A stretch of DNA of 64,000 nt from an uncultured Muribaculaceae bacterium (GCA_910587355.1 CAJUKF010000006.1:22519-86518), one strand, 5' to 3'. Positions 55,117-64,000 are shown, numbered from the stretch's first letter. The notes: a model not told the origin generated them from the sequence alone. Program-made: numbers and translations.

Positions 55117-55905
55117 ATGGAAAATATACGACCTCTCATTCTCATAACCAATGACGACAGCATATCGGCACCGGGCATAATGCATCTTGCCAGGTGTGTG
55201 TCGTCGATGGGTGATGTCATTGTAGTTGCTCCCGAGCATCCGCACTCGGGGCAGTCGGCGGCAATCACTGTCGGCGCTCCGCTGCGTATCAAAGAGCGCC
55301 CTTGTGAGGAAGAAGGCATCCGCCTGTTCACGGTCAACGGTACTCCGGTGGACTGCGTGAAACTCGCCATTCATACCATTGTGCCTCGTAAGCCCGATTT
55401 TGTATTTTCGGGTATTAACCACGGTTCGAACTCCGGAGTGAACGTCACATATTCGGGTACTATGGGTTCTGTGCTCGAAGGCTGCATCGAGGGAATCCCC
55501 TCTGTAGGTTTCTCGCTGCTGCATCACTCAATGAAAGCTGATTTTTCGCTCTCGACGGCTTTTGTGGCTATGATTGCACATGATGTGATTGAAAACGGCC
55601 TGCCGGCAGGGGTCTGCCTTAATGTGAATATCCCTGCCAAGGTGATACCGGAGGGTATAAAAGTGTGCCGTGCGGCACGGGGGTACTGGACCGATGAGTA
55701 CAAGCGTTATCTCGACCCCCAGGGTGTGCCCTTCTACTGGCTGCAGGGGCATTTCATCAATCAGGAGCCCGAGGCTACCGACACCGATGAATACTGGCTC
55801 AACTGCAGATATGTGAGTGTTGTCCCTGTTAAATGCGACGAGACAGCCCACGATGCCATAAAAGTTCTCGCAGACCGTCTCGATTCAAAGAAAGGAGAGG
55901 CTTGA
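55117..55905 (+). CDS. surE: 5'-nucleotidase SurE
   Basis: 262 aa. Metal-dependent phosphatase acting on nucleoside monophosphates. The N-terminal ILITNDDSISAPGI replaces the usual NDDG glycine with serine. SGINHGSNSG and TYSGTMGSVLEG are conserved. Converges with sufE on the other strand. Confidence 0.92.
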   Translation: MENIRPLILITNDDSISAPGIMHLARCVSSMGDVIVVAPEHPHSGQSAAITVGAPLRIKERPCEEEGIRLFTVNGTPVDCVKLAIHTIVPRKPDFVFSGINHGSNSGVNVTYSGTMGSVLEGCIEGIPSVGFSLLHHSMKADFSLSTAFVAMIAHDVIENGLPAGVCLNVNIPAKVIPEGIKVCRAARGYWTDEYKRYLDPQGVPFYWLQGHFINQEPEATDTDEYWLNCRYVSVVPVKCDETAHDAIKVLADRLDSKKGEA

Positions 55906-55956
55906 AAATCTCTCTTTTCCGCTTGTATTGATTATATTCTTGTGTGCCTGCGCCGC

Positions 55957-56379
55957 TCAGACGGTAGCGCCGAAAGCGGCTGCGTAGGCACGCATCTGTT
56001 TTACCATTGCAAGCAGACCGTTGCTGCGGGTAGGCGACAGATGCTCGTCCAGGCCGATGTCGTGAATGAAATGCAGGTCGGTGTCAAGAATTTCTTTGGA
56101 AGTGTGGCCCGAGAGTACATCGACGAGCATAGAAATTATACCTTTTACTATTATTGCGTCGCTGTCGGCACGGAAAGTGATTTTCCCGGAGGCGTCTTTC
56201 TGGGCATCGAGCCATACGCGGCTCTGACACCCTTCGATGAGGCGGTCGGGCGTGCGGAGGTTTTCAGGCAGCGGTGCAAGATTGTTGCCCATGTCGATGA
56301 TTACCGAATAACGGTCCATCCAGTCGTCAAGACCGTCAAATTGGTCTATTACTTCCTGCTGCGCTTCTTCTGTAGTCAT
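55957..56379 (-). CDS. sufE: SufE-like sulfur acceptor
   Basis: 140 aa. Accepts persulfide sulfur from the cysteine desulfurase SufS for Fe-S cluster assembly. The active cysteine is C51 in LIEGCQSRVW, the same position as in E. coli SufE. Two nucleotides after the M28 gene in a minus-strand pair; no other suf genes are in the window. Confidence 0.88.
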   Translation of the reverse strand: MTTEEAQQEVIDQFDGLDDWMDRYSVIIDMGNNLAPLPENLRTPDRLIEGCQSRVWLDAQKDASGKITFRADSDAIIVKGIISMLVDVLSGHTSKEILDTDLHFIHDIGLDEHLSPTRSNGLLAMVKQMRAYAAAFGATV

Positions 56380-56381
56380 TT

Positions 56382-57407
56382 TTAGTAAGCTTTTTCTTTG
56401 TAAATCACATTAAGCAAAGTCTCTCCGACAGCCTGCAGAGTATTTTTATCGATGTTGTCGAGGTTGTCATTGAGAGTGTGCCATGTTGCCGGGAATGAAC
56501 CGGTCGCGTGGTTGTTCAGCTCGATGATGTCGGTGGTGGGTATACCGGCACGGTTCATGAATACGTGGTCATCGACGACAACACCGCCGATGGTGCGGTC
56601 GAATATATTGCCGTAGCCGAGACGCTCGGCCTCACTCCACACTTTTATTGTGGGTTTCGGGGCTTTCTCCGCCGAATAAGCCTCGTAATTGAATACGGCG
56701 TTAGGCCCTCCGACCATATCGAGTACAATGCCGTACTCCGGGAGGTTGTCGGGTCTGTAAGGCACAATATTGCGCGACCAGTACTGTGAGCCGAGACACC
56801 AGGATTCTGTATTCGGGTCGAAAGCGCCGTGTTCTCCGTAATCTTCGGCATCGAAGAGAATAAAGTCTACGCCTACGTTGGGACGGTTCTGGGCGAGATT
56901 GCGTACCAGTTCGAGAATCACGGCAACACCGCTGCCGCCGTCGTTAGCTCCAAGAATGGGTTTGGCCCGGTCTTCAGCCTTGGCTTCCTGGTCTGCCCAG
57001 GGACGCGTGTCCCAGTGAGCGGCGATGACGATGCGCTTGGGCCGGTCGGTATAAAATCCGGCTATAATGTTGGATATCGGGAGTACGTCGCCGTTGGAGG
57101 CGGTGACAGTGGCTTCCTGAACGATTATTGAATCAATGCCGAGTCGGCGGAACTTGTTTATAAGCCAGTCGCGGCATGCGCGGTGCGCATCCGTGCCGGG
57201 TACTCTGGGGCCGAAAGCGACTTGCTCTGCAATGTATGAGTAAGCGCTGTCGGCATTGAAATTACCCAATCGCAATGTATCTTCCTTCTGAGTAGAGCGC
57301 GAACCGTTGTCGGCGGTGTTCGAGCCTTTGCCACAACCGCAACCAATCGCTGCCGAGAGGAACAAGCTTAGGAATGCGGCAAGCACGGTTGTCTTTTGTA
57401 TGCTCAT
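56382..57407 (-). CDS. M28-family glutaminyl-cyclase-like lipoprotein
   Basis: 341 aa. Lipobox-type N-terminus with a CGCG cluster near residue 23. The M28 zinc sites are visible: AAHWDTRPWADQ, GANDGGSGVAV (Asp), FDAEDYGEHG and a late NNHATGSFPATWHTLNDN (His). The HWDTRPWAD segment is typical of bacterial type II glutaminyl cyclases described in oral Bacteroidales, which form N-terminal pyroglutamate on exported proteins. An aminopeptidase is the alternative. It has its own promoter. Confidence 0.8.
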   Translation of the reverse strand: MSIQKTTVLAAFLSLFLSAAIGCGCGKGSNTADNGSRSTQKEDTLRLGNFNADSAYSYIAEQVAFGPRVPGTDAHRACRDWLINKFRRLGIDSIIVQEATVTASNGDVLPISNIIAGFYTDRPKRIVIAAHWDTRPWADQEAKAEDRAKPILGANDGGSGVAVILELVRNLAQNRPNVGVDFILFDAEDYGEHGAFDPNTESWCLGSQYWSRNIVPYRPDNLPEYGIVLDMVGGPNAVFNYEAYSAEKAPKPTIKVWSEAERLGYGNIFDRTIGGVVVDDHVFMNRAGIPTTDIIELNNHATGSFPATWHTLNDNLDNIDKNTLQAVGETLLNVIYKEKAY

Positions 57408-57424
57408 AGTAATAATGATTTTGG

Positions 57425-57432
57425 CAAAGTTA
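57425..57432 (-). promoter_or_regulatory. -7 element for the M28-sufE pair
   Basis: On the minus strand TAACTTTG ends 17 nt before the ATG at 57407. It separates this pair from the upstream M16 operon across a 141-nt gap. Confidence 0.55.
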
Positions 57433-57548
57433 CAAAATTGCTACAAATTAACCGCCTTTTTGTGGAGAAAAAGTTACGCATAGCGTATAAGTTCATTCGA
57501 AATTCTGGCGCGGCCTCATCTTACAGGCTCTTTATGAATTTTTTGGAA

Positions 57549-58805
57549 TTACACGGGTCGGTATACGAGAGTTGCAGAGGGCGTGCTGAAGATTTCCGAT
57601 GCGGTGCGCGTGAGGTCGTCGCCTGTAAGACGCCGACGGTCGGTGACAGTGCGGTTCAAGTCCTCACAGTGAATTTCTGCCTGAGCCAGATTGATGGCGC
57701 GGGCGAGGTAGCCGGTATTGGAGAAACGGAATGTGGCCTCGAAGTTATTGAGGGTGCGTTCAAGTTCGTGAAATGATATATTTCCCGGTTCGGTGAGGCG
57801 CAGGGCCTCGTCGCGGAGCAGTGTGTGGGCGCGGGCTATGTCTTCGTCCTTATTGGAGGCAAGTGTAGCGGTAAGCAACAGCATACCCGGTCCCTCAGAG
57901 CCAATGATTGATGCGTCGGCGCCTGCTATGAGGCCTTTCCCCGAGCCGTTGGTCACGTTGTTGACCAGACGTGAGGCCCGGCCGGCCGAGAGGATGTCGG
58001 TGAGAGTGTCGGCTGCGAAATATCCTTCCTCGCCGTATGCGGCCATGGGATATGCAGTGATGAGCAGGGGTACAGGTACATTCGACCGCTGTTCGGCGTA
58101 GACGTCTTCTCTCGGGAAACCCGGGTCGATTTCCTGTCTCGGAGTTATTTCGCGTGGCGGCACATCGGCAAACCATTCTTCTGCGGCACGGCATGCCCGG
58201 TCGAAGGTCACGTTGCCGGCAATCGCGAGAACGGCGTTGTTGGGAGCATAATGAGAGAAGAACCAGCGGCGTGCGTCGTCGAGTGTGATGCCGGCCACGT
58301 GTTCGGGTGTCAGGCCGAGGGTCGGCCATGAATACGGATGGTCTTGGGAGTAGAGCAGTGCACGCAAATCGTGCCATATGTGGCCGTATGGCCGGTCAAG
58401 ACAGGTCTGCTTGAATTCTTCGATTACTACGTCGCGCTGCACCTGCAGCGATTGCTCCGAGAAGGCAGGTGAAAGCATGCGGTCGCTTTCGAGATGCAGG
58501 GCCGTGTCGAGGTTCTGAGCCGGCAGGGTTTCGTAGAAGTTGGTGAAGTCGTTGCTTGTCCAGGCGTTGCTTTGTCCGCCGGCATCTTCGAGTTCGCCGT
58601 CGAAGTCGGGCACGTTAAGCGACCCTCCGAACATCAGGTGCTCGAAGAGATGTGCGATACCTGTGAGCGAGCGGCTTTCGTCACGGGCTCCTACATTATA
58701 TAATACATCGACGGCCGCCATGGCGGTCGTCGGGTCATAGGAGTGGACAAGCCGTAGCCCGTTGGGCAGAGTGTGGCGCTCAACGGGTATTGGCTTGAAA
58801 TTCAT
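57549..58805 (-). CDS. M16-family zinc peptidase
   Basis: 418 aa. Inverted zinc motif HLFEH at 52-56, with a downstream glutamate in VVIEEF (129-130) as the expected third ligand. A second M16-like domain is included but no further zinc site is seen. No signal peptide, so it may act in the cytoplasm, or its start may be incomplete. It overlaps the cyclophilin gene by 4 nt. Confidence 0.88.
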   Translation of the reverse strand: MNFKPIPVERHTLPNGLRLVHSYDPTTAMAAVDVLYNVGARDESRSLTGIAHLFEHLMFGGSLNVPDFDGELEDAGGQSNAWTSNDFTNFYETLPAQNLDTALHLESDRMLSPAFSEQSLQVQRDVVIEEFKQTCLDRPYGHIWHDLRALLYSQDHPYSWPTLGLTPEHVAGITLDDARRWFFSHYAPNNAVLAIAGNVTFDRACRAAEEWFADVPPREITPRQEIDPGFPREDVYAEQRSNVPVPLLITAYPMAAYGEEGYFAADTLTDILSAGRASRLVNNVTNGSGKGLIAGADASIIGSEGPGMLLLTATLASNKDEDIARAHTLLRDEALRLTEPGNISFHELERTLNNFEATFRFSNTGYLARAINLAQAEIHCEDLNRTVTDRRRLTGDDLTRTASEIFSTPSATLVYRPV

Positions 58806-59680
58806 TTTAGTATTTTCATTGATATAATCCGGATGTCGTCCTTCGGGCGGTCGCGTCCGTCGGTCTCGGCTTTTTCGATTTTGTCGATAGTGTCCATGCC
58901 GTCAATCACTTCGCCGAATACGGTGTAGTCTCCGTCGAGATGAGGCGCGCCGCCTACAGTGGTGTATGCCTGCTTCTGCTCTTCGGTAAGCGACGGCTCG
59001 GGCATTGCTGCGGCCTTGGCTTCTGTCTGGCTGATGAGGCTGTCCTGAAGAGCGGAAAGTCCCTGACGGTCGCCGCGGCGCTGCATGTCGATGATTGAGT
59101 CGCGGTGCTCCATTGCGAGGCTGTTGAAGATTTCCTGCAGCTGTTTGTTTTTGAGATGAGCGGTCATCTGCTGCATTTCGGGTTCAGATACCTTGCGCCC
59201 CGTGACAATATAGAACTGCGAGCCCGACGACTGCTTCATGGGATTCACCTGGTCGCCCTGACGTGCGGCCGCGAGGGCGCCGCGCTTGTGGAAGTGCCTG
59301 GGGTATACTATTTCGGCATCGATTTTATAGTCGGGACCACCCGAGCCGAGTGCCTGGCCGGGTGCTGCTTTTTTCGAGTCGGGGTCGCCCCCCTGTATCA
59401 TAAAGTCTTTGATTACGCGGTGAAAGAGAGTGCTGTCGTAGTAGCCGTCTTCAACGAGCTTTAGGAAGTTGTCGCGGTGTTTGGGTGTGTCGCCGTACAG
59501 GAGCACGGTGAAATTTCCGGCGGTGGTCTTTACGAGCACGCGTACCGACGCTGTGTCGGGAGTCTGCTGTGTCATCGGGTTGTTTGTTATTTCGGTGTTA
59601 TCAGCTCCGGTGGCTTTGGCGCAGGCGATGCACATCAGTGCTATGGCTGCAAGCGGTAACAGTTTGCGGAGCGTGTTCAT
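58802..59680 (-). CDS. cyclophilin-type peptidyl-prolyl isomerase lipoprotein
   Basis: 292 aa. Signal peptide with lipobox CIAC (C20). The cyclophilin core is split: FHRVIKDFMIQGGDP and GSQFYIVTG are followed by about 85 extra helical, charged residues before GDYTVFGEVIDGMD. The insertion (about 170-250) is absent from standard PpiA-type enzymes. Periplasmic or surface folding role inferred. Overlaps both neighbours by 4 nt. Confidence 0.88.
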   Translation of the reverse strand: MNTLRKLLPLAAIALMCIACAKATGADNTEITNNPMTQQTPDTASVRVLVKTTAGNFTVLLYGDTPKHRDNFLKLVEDGYYDSTLFHRVIKDFMIQGGDPDSKKAAPGQALGSGGPDYKIDAEIVYPRHFHKRGALAAARQGDQVNPMKQSSGSQFYIVTGRKVSEPEMQQMTAHLKNKQLQEIFNSLAMEHRDSIIDMQRRGDRQGLSALQDSLISQTEAKAAAMPEPSLTEEQKQAYTTVGGAPHLDGDYTVFGEVIDGMDTIDKIEKAETDGRDRPKDDIRIISMKILK

Positions 59681-60057
59681 ATTATTGTCGTGGGATAGAG
59701 ACGTTTGTAGATGCGGCGGAAGTTGTCGTCCGAGGCGCTGAGCGTCTGGGCATTGTCGAGGCAGTCGGGGCCATAGAGAGCGTGGAGCAAATCGGGCAGA
59801 TATTTGTGTTCGCGGTCCTTATCAATGGCATATGCCACGAGGGTGCGGATTGCCGGAGCATAACCTTCGGGGTCAATCGCATGGAGATAACGGGCAGCGC
59901 TGGCAAGGAACTGACCGGTGAGGTCGACATGCTCCATGTTTTCGATGAGCGTATCTATTTCTTCAGGTCCGCATTCGCCGATATGGTTGGCGAGATATTC
60001 GTATGTAAGGAGGCCGTCGGGGTCACGGCGCAGTGTTTTGAGTTCTTGTTCAGTCAT
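59677..60057 (-). CDS. hypothetical helical protein
   Basis: 126 aa, mainly alpha-helical and acidic (LIENMEHVDLTGQFLASAAR, LPDLLHALYGPDCLDN). No signal peptide or membrane segment. First gene of the minus-strand operon with the cyclophilin and M16 genes, coupled by a 4-nt overlap. I do not recognise a family. Confidence 0.65.
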   Translation of the reverse strand: MTEQELKTLRRDPDGLLTYEYLANHIGECGPEEIDTLIENMEHVDLTGQFLASAARYLHAIDPEGYAPAIRTLVAYAIDKDREHKYLPDLLHALYGPDCLDNAQTLSASDDNFRRIYKRLYPTTII

Positions 60058-60077
60058 AAGATTTGAGCTTTACACGG

Positions 60078-60109
60078 CAAATTTAGGTATTTTCTCTCAA
60101 TTGGGCAAA
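60078..60109 (-). promoter_or_regulatory. promoter of the cyclophilin-M16 operon
   Basis: On the minus strand TTTG (60109-60106), 20 nt, TAAATTTG (60085-60078). The leader before the ATG at 60057 is very short. Confidence 0.7.
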
Positions 60110-60201
60110 AGCACCGCTCTCCAACGTGTGAAAACTGGCGCGAAATCGCAGAGTTACAACGATTTTTCTTCTTCAGATGTTTAAATGTCAGAAATAATCG
60201 C

Positions 60202-60209
60202 TAAATTTG
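60202..60209 (+). promoter_or_regulatory. -7 element of the MNT-HEPN pair
   Basis: TAAATTTG ends only 5 nt before the ATG at 60215. Transcription would start at or next to the start codon, suggesting a leaderless mRNA. Confidence 0.6.
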
Positions 60210-60214
60210 CGTAT

Positions 60215-60520
60215 ATGAAGCTCATCGAACTGAATCTGCAGCGAATCCTTGACTTATGCAGGCTGCATAGAGTCAAGTCTCTTTCTGTCTTTGGTTCTAT
60301 TCTTACGAATAGATTCAATGACCAGAGCGATGTGGATTTACTTGTCGACTTTGAGCCTGTCAATCACGATGAATTTGACTACGTCGGCAATTATTTTGAC
60401 CTGAAGGAATCTCTGGAGAAATTATTCAACCGTAAAGTTGACCTTATTGAATACGGCATGAATCTCAATCCCATTTTCAAGGCTCTCGTCGATAAGAAAA
60501 AACTGCTGATTTATGGATGA
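60215..60520 (+). CDS. MNT-domain nucleotidyltransferase antitoxin
   Basis: 101 aa from the ATG at 60215; a longer reading from 60185 would start upstream of the promoter. Minimal nucleotidyltransferase with FGSILTNRFNDQSDVDLLVD, the GS-x-DxD active site. In MNT-HEPN systems this protein inactivates the HEPN toxin by adding AMP residues. It overlaps the HEPN frame by 8 nt. Confidence 0.85.
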   Translation: MKLIELNLQRILDLCRLHRVKSLSVFGSILTNRFNDQSDVDLLVDFEPVNHDEFDYVGNYFDLKESLEKLFNRKVDLIEYGMNLNPIFKALVDKKKLLIYG

Positions 60521-60874
60521 TTATATAGCAGTCTATCTTTACGATGTAAAGCGTGCGATTGAGGAAGTCGAGAGTTATTTTGCAGACTATCCTATGCGAT
60601 ATGATATCTTCGAGAAAGATTATTTGCGCAGAAGCGCAGTCGAGCGTAAAACAGAGATAGTGGGAGAGGCTATAAACCGTATTCTGAAAATACAGCATGA
60701 CTTTCCACAGCCGAATGCAAAGCCGTAATTGACACGCGAAACCGTATAATCCATGGCTATGATTCTGTGAAGCCAGAATTTCTCTGGAGTCTCGTAATCC
60801 GTCATATTCCGCAGCTGAAAAAAGATGTGGAAAATATCATTGAGGAATACGGAATTTCGCCTGACTCAATTTGA
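60513..60874 (+). pseudogene. HEPN/DUF86 toxin with frameshift
   Basis: The intact frame gives 71 aa (MDDYIAVYLYDVKRAIEEVE and on) and stops after NAKP at 60728. Adding one base near 60720-60725 restores NAKAVIDTRNRIIHGYD and continues to EEYGISPDSI with a TGA at 60874. The restored part holds the HEPN catalytic RNxxxH-type motif and the rest of the fold. The translated fragment therefore lacks the RNase site. A one-base deletion (GGCC to GCC) is the simplest reading. Confidence 0.75.
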
Positions 60875-60955
60875 TTGTTCTTGCCCAGAATACTTGTTCC
60901 TTGCATTAAAAAATGATTCAAAAACGGCCCGGCAAATCGCCCGGCTGAAATAATA

Positions 60956-60987
60956 TTTGTATATTAATGAGAAAAATCGTACCTTTG
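60956..60987 (+). promoter_or_regulatory. promoter of pnp
   Basis: TTTG (60956-60959), 20 nt, TACCTTTG (60980-60987). Leader of about 35 nt. Confidence 0.7.
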
Positions 60988-61029
60988 CGCGATTATTGAA
61001 GAAAAAAATAAATAAATAACACCATTCTA

Positions 61030-63273
61030 ATGAACATCATCAAAAAAACCATCAAGCTGCCCGACGGTCGCGAAATCACTATCGAGACCGGCAAACTTGC
61101 CAAGCAGGCTGATGGAGCGGTTGAGGTGCGCATGGGCAACACGATGTTGCTTGCTACAGTCGTAACGGCCAAGGAGGCCGGCGAGGGTGTAGATTTCATG
61201 CCGCTTCAGGTAGAATACAAAGAAAAATTCTCGGCAGCCGGCCGCTTCCCCGGCGGATTCCTTAAACGCGAAGGCCGAGCCAGCGATTACGAAGTTCTTA
61301 CAGCACGTCTTGTCGACCGTGTGCTTCGTCCTCTTTTCCCCGACAACTATCACGCAGACACTTTTGTCAACATAATACTTTTCTCGGCCGACGGTGTCGA
61401 TGCCCCCGACTGCCTTGCCGGTCTTGCTGCTTCGGCTGCTCTTGCAGTGAGCGACATACCCTTCAACGGCCCTATCTCCGAGGTGCGTGTCGCACGTATC
61501 AACGGAGAGTTTGTGATTGACCCCACTTTCGAACAGCTCAAGAACGCCGACATGGAACTCATGGTCGGCGCCACCTACGACAACATCATGATGGTCGAAG
61601 GCGAGATGAACGAAGTGTCGGAAGCCGACCTTCTCGCCGCTCTCCGTGCAGCTCACGACGCTATCAAGGTGCAGTGCAAGGCTCAGCTCGAGCTTGCCGA
61701 AGAAGTGGGCTCGACCGTTAAGCGGGAGTACTGTCACGAAGTTAATGACGAAGAACTCCGCAAGGACGTGCATGACAAATGCTACGACCGTGCCTACGCG
61801 ATTGCCAAGACCGGCAGCGCCGACAAGCACTGGCGTCAGGATTCATTCGATGCTATCTGCAAGGAATACATCGAGTCGCTCCCCGAAGAAGAGCGTGAAG
61901 CCAAGACTCCTCTCGTGCAGCGTTATTATCACGATGTAGAGAAAGAAGCAATGCGCCGCTGCGTGCTCGACGAAGGTGTGCGTCTCGATGGCCGCAAGAC
62001 CACCGAAATCCGTCCTATCTGGATTGAGACAGATTACCTCCCGGGTCCTCACGGCTCGGCTGTGTTTACCCGCGGCGAGACTCAGGCTCTCGCTACCGTC
62101 ACTCTCGGTACCAAGCTCGACGAGAAGATTCTCGACGACGTGCTCAACCGCGGCACAGAGCGTTTCCTGCTCCACTACAATTTCCCGCCTTTCTCGACCG
62201 GAGAAGCCAAGGCACAGCGCGGCGTAGGCCGTCGTGAAATCGGTCACGGCAACCTCGCTCACCGTGCTCTCAAGCGTATGATTCCCGATGATTTCCCCTA
62301 CGTTACACGCGTTGTGAGCGATATCCTCGAGAGCAACGGTTCGTCGTCAATGGCCACCGTATGCGCAGGCACCCTCGCTCTGCTCGATGCAGGCGTGAAG
62401 ATGAAGAAACCCGTCAGCGGCATCGCAATGGGTCTTATCCACGACGACAAGAGCCCCAAATACGCTATTCTTAGCGATATTCTCGGAGACGAGGACCACC
62501 TCGGCGACATGGACTTCAAGGTTACCGGCACACGCGACGGTATCACGGCCACGCAGATGGATATCAAGTGCGACGGTCTCAGCTATGAAATCCTCGAGCG
62601 CGCCCTCAATCAGGCCCGCGACGGACGCATGCACATCCTCGACCTTATCGAAGCCGCCATGCCCGCACCCCGCGAAGACTACAAGCCTTCTGTACCCCGT
62701 ATCGTAACAATGCTCATACCCAAGGAGCTTATCGGCGCGGTTATTGGCCCGGGCGGAAAGATTATCCAGGGTATCCAGGAAGAAAGCGGCGCCACCGTAT
62801 CTATCGACGAAATCGAAGAAGGCGGTTACATCGAGGTTGCTGCTGCCAACAAGGCATCGATTGACAAGGCCCTCGAGATGATTAATGCCATTGTAGAGCT
62901 TCCCGAAGAAGGCAAGGTATACGACGGCACTGTCCGCTCGATTATGGATTTCGGCGCTTTCGTTGAATTCATGCCTCACCGCGACGGTCTGCTCCATATC
63001 AGCGAAATCGCATGGGAGCGTCTCGACGACATGGAAGCCAGCGGCCTTAAGGAAGGCGACAAGGTGAAAGTGAAGCTGATTGAAATCGACAAGAAGACCG
63101 GTAAATACCGTCTGTCGATGCGTGCGCTTCTTCCCAAGCCCGAAGGCTACGTCGAGCCACAGCGCGCTCCCCGTGGCGAGCGTCCCCGTCGTGATGGCGA
63201 GCGTCCCCGTGGTCCGCGTCGTGAAGGCGGTGACCGCGGTCCCCGTCGAAACAACGGTCCCCGTAAGGAATAA
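61030..63273 (+). CDS. pnp: polyribonucleotide nucleotidyltransferase
   Basis: 747 aa. Phosphorolytic 3'-5' exoribonuclease. Two RNase PH domains with a helical linker ([20 protein letters not shown] and [20 protein letters not shown]), a KH domain ([18 protein letters not shown]) and an S1 domain ([20 protein letters not shown]). The C-terminal tail (about 700-747) is Arg/Gly/Pro-rich ([17 protein letters not shown]), possibly an extra RNA-binding arm. Two terminators follow. Confidence 0.96.
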   Translation: MNIIKKTIKLPDGREITIETGKLAKQADGAVEVRMGNTMLLATVVTAKEAGEGVDFMPLQVEYKEKFSAAGRFPGGFLKREGRASDYEVLTARLVDRVLRPLFPDNYHADTFVNIILFSADGVDAPDCLAGLAASAALAVSDIPFNGPISEVRVARINGEFVIDPTFEQLKNADMELMVGATYDNIMMVEGEMNEVSEADLLAALRAAHDAIKVQCKAQLELAEEVGSTVKREYCHEVNDEELRKDVHDKCYDRAYAIAKTGSADKHWRQDSFDAICKEYIESLPEEEREAKTPLVQRYYHDVEKEAMRRCVLDEGVRLDGRKTTEIRPIWIETDYLPGPHGSAVFTRGETQALATVTLGTKLDEKILDDVLNRGTERFLLHYNFPPFSTGEAKAQRGVGRREIGHGNLAHRALKRMIPDDFPYVTRVVSDILESNGSSSMATVCAGTLALLDAGVKMKKPVSGIAMGLIHDDKSPKYAILSDILGDEDHLGDMDFKVTGTRDGITATQMDIKCDGLSYEILERALNQARDGRMHILDLIEAAMPAPREDYKPSVPRIVTMLIPKELIGAVIGPGGKIIQGIQEESGATVSIDEIEEGGYIEVAAANKASIDKALEMINAIVELPEEGKVYDGTVRSIMDFGAFVEFMPHRDGLLHISEIAWERLDDMEASGLKEGDKVKVKLIEIDKKTGKYRLSMRALLPKPEGYVEPQRAPRGERPRRDGERPRGPRREGGDRGPRRNNGPRKE

Positions 63274-63292
63274 TACAGCATAATAAAGGTAT

Positions 63293-63346
63293 ATCGGGAA
63301 AATCTGCTTTGAATATATTTCAAAGCCGGTTTTCCCGATTTTTTTG
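63293..63346 (+). terminator. terminator after pnp
   Basis: ATCGGGAAAA (63293-63302) pairs with TTTTCCCGAT (63330-63339), and an inner GCTTTGAA/TTCAAAGC stem extends it. A run of seven T follows. Confidence 0.9.
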
Positions 63347-63429
63347 TATTTATTCCGGGTCTGTTGGCCTGAAACGGAAGGAAATTGTCCGTTCTGCCGA
63401 AAAATAATGTTAAAAAACATAATCAGCCG

Positions 63430-63465
63430 AAAAACGGCCTCCGGGTTCGCTCAGAGGCCGTTTTT
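63430..63465. terminator. second terminator downstream of pnp
   Basis: AAAAACGGCCTC (63430-63441) pairs perfectly with GAGGCCGTTTTT (63454-63465), 12 bp. Symmetrical, so it could act on both strands. No gene lies between the two terminators. Confidence 0.8.
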
Positions 63466-63798
63466 CGTAACACATTTTACGGTTTTACCGGCCAGTTTTA
63501 CCGAAAAATTAATTAAAACTGGTTTTGTGTTTACAATATTTAACATTACGGAATGTAACAAACCATTGTGCCGCATAAATTTATTTGTAACTTTGAGCCG
63601 TCTATTCCAGATTTATTGTTCTTTCTAAGGTAGTATTAATGTCATATTGCCATTAAATAAATCAATTTATAAACATAAGTAAAACTTAATTTCAAAAACT
63701 TACACTAACAACCACATTTTGCTATAACACTTTTTTAGATAACATGTGTTTAGCAAGTCTGTCAATCAGCTGTATTTATATGTTTAATCCAAATTAGT
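63466..63798. other. AT-rich intergenic region with a promoter
   Basis: 333 nt without a gene. The only clear signal is TAACTTTG at 63588-63595 (with a weak ATTG about 20 nt upstream). It would give the SusC-like gene a leader of almost 200 nt. Long leaders are common upstream of SusC genes. Confidence 0.5.
63588..63595 (+). promoter_or_regulatory. -7 element for the SusC-like gene
   Basis: TAACTTTG fits TAnnTTTG. The start codon lies about 200 nt further on. Confidence 0.5.
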
Positions 63799-63975
63799 AT
63801 GAAAAAGCTCTTTTTGTTGTTATTGACTATCGTTATGGCAGCGGTCGGCGCATTTGCGCAGGGTCGTACCGTAACCGGTGTAGTCATTTCAGGAGACGAC
63901 CTCGAACCGGTCGTCGGCGCTCCAGTGTTCGTAGTGGGCACAAAACTCGGGCCAGCGGATTTTTCCAGTTGGTGA
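63799..63975 (+). CDS. N-terminus of a SusC/RagA-like receptor, frame lost
   Basis: 58 aa. Signal peptide MKKLFLLLLTIVMAAVGAFA, then RTVTGVVISGDDLEPVVGAP, the start of the carboxypeptidase-regulatory domain found in SusC-like TonB-dependent outer-membrane proteins. After VVGTKLG the sequence no longer fits the family (a TxTDxDGxF-like turn would be expected) and reaches TGA at 63973. It may be a true truncation, a recombination junction, or an artefact near a contig end. The window ends 25 nt later. Confidence 0.6.
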   Translation: MKKLFLLLLTIVMAAVGAFAQGRTVTGVVISGDDLEPVVGAPVFVVGTKLGPADFSSW

Positions 63976-64000
63976 GCGATGATGTCAGGCGTATAGTGTC

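Overview
The window looks like the chromosome of a gut Bacteroidales bacterium, most likely of the Muribaculaceae or a close family. Three things seen in the sequence support this. Promoters repeatedly match the Bacteroidetes sigma-factor consensus (TTTG, about 20 nt, TAnnTTTG). Starts mostly lack Shine-Dalgarno sequences. The gene content includes large secreted BspA-like and InlB-type repeat proteins with C-terminal sorting-like tails, a surface lipoprotein with a CKDYDDD export signal, and a SusC-like N-terminus. The family-level assignment is inference.

Layout. 1-4.4 kb: a shortened secreted propeller-like protein, then rnz-tadA-lpxB and a small membrane protein. 4.5-23.2 kb: one continuous str/S10/spc/alpha ribosomal cluster, rpsL to rplQ, with fusA, secY, map, infA and rpoA. 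It is tightly packed except for three long structured spacers placed exactly before rpsG (S7), rpsH (S8) and rpsD (S4). 23.3-27.7 kb: a structured RNA (copy A), a small HTH regulator, and an abundant-type surface lipoprotein with collagen-like repeats followed by a small lipoprotein. 27.7-41.1 kb (minus strand): an operon of three large secreted proteins, the first broken by an in-frame amber codon, headed by a second copy (B) of the same structured RNA. 41.2-46.7 kb: a GT117/DUF2723 membrane glycosyltransferase, a polysaccharide deacetylase and QueG. 46.8-50.9 kb: an aromatic amino acid operon (prephenate dehydratase, aminotransferase, DAHP synthase-chorismate mutase, prephenate dehydrogenase) behind a Phe/Tyr-rich leader peptide and attenuator. 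51.1-55.9 kb: pyrE, an SRPBCC protein, a Rieske-like lipoprotein, an SGNH/MBOAT acyl-transfer pair and surE. 55.9-60.1 kb (minus): a small hypothetical protein, a cyclophilin lipoprotein, an M16 peptidase, an M28 glutaminyl-cyclase-like lipoprotein and sufE. 60.2-63.5 kb: an MNT/HEPN toxin-antitoxin pair with a frameshifted HEPN toxin, then pnp. The last 200 bases hold the start of a SusC-like gene that loses its frame.

The strongest leads are four. The first is the pair of diverged, roughly 310-nt RNAs (about 23284-23590 + and 40748-41054 -), with compensatory stem changes and an identical 17-nt apical hairpin. The second is the placement of the three long spacers before S7, S8 and S4, the proteins that autoregulate the corresponding operons in E. 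coli. The third is the Phe/Tyr attenuator. The fourth is a promoter-like AT-rich patch inside rplD. Everything rests on reading the sequence; no database or folding program was run.
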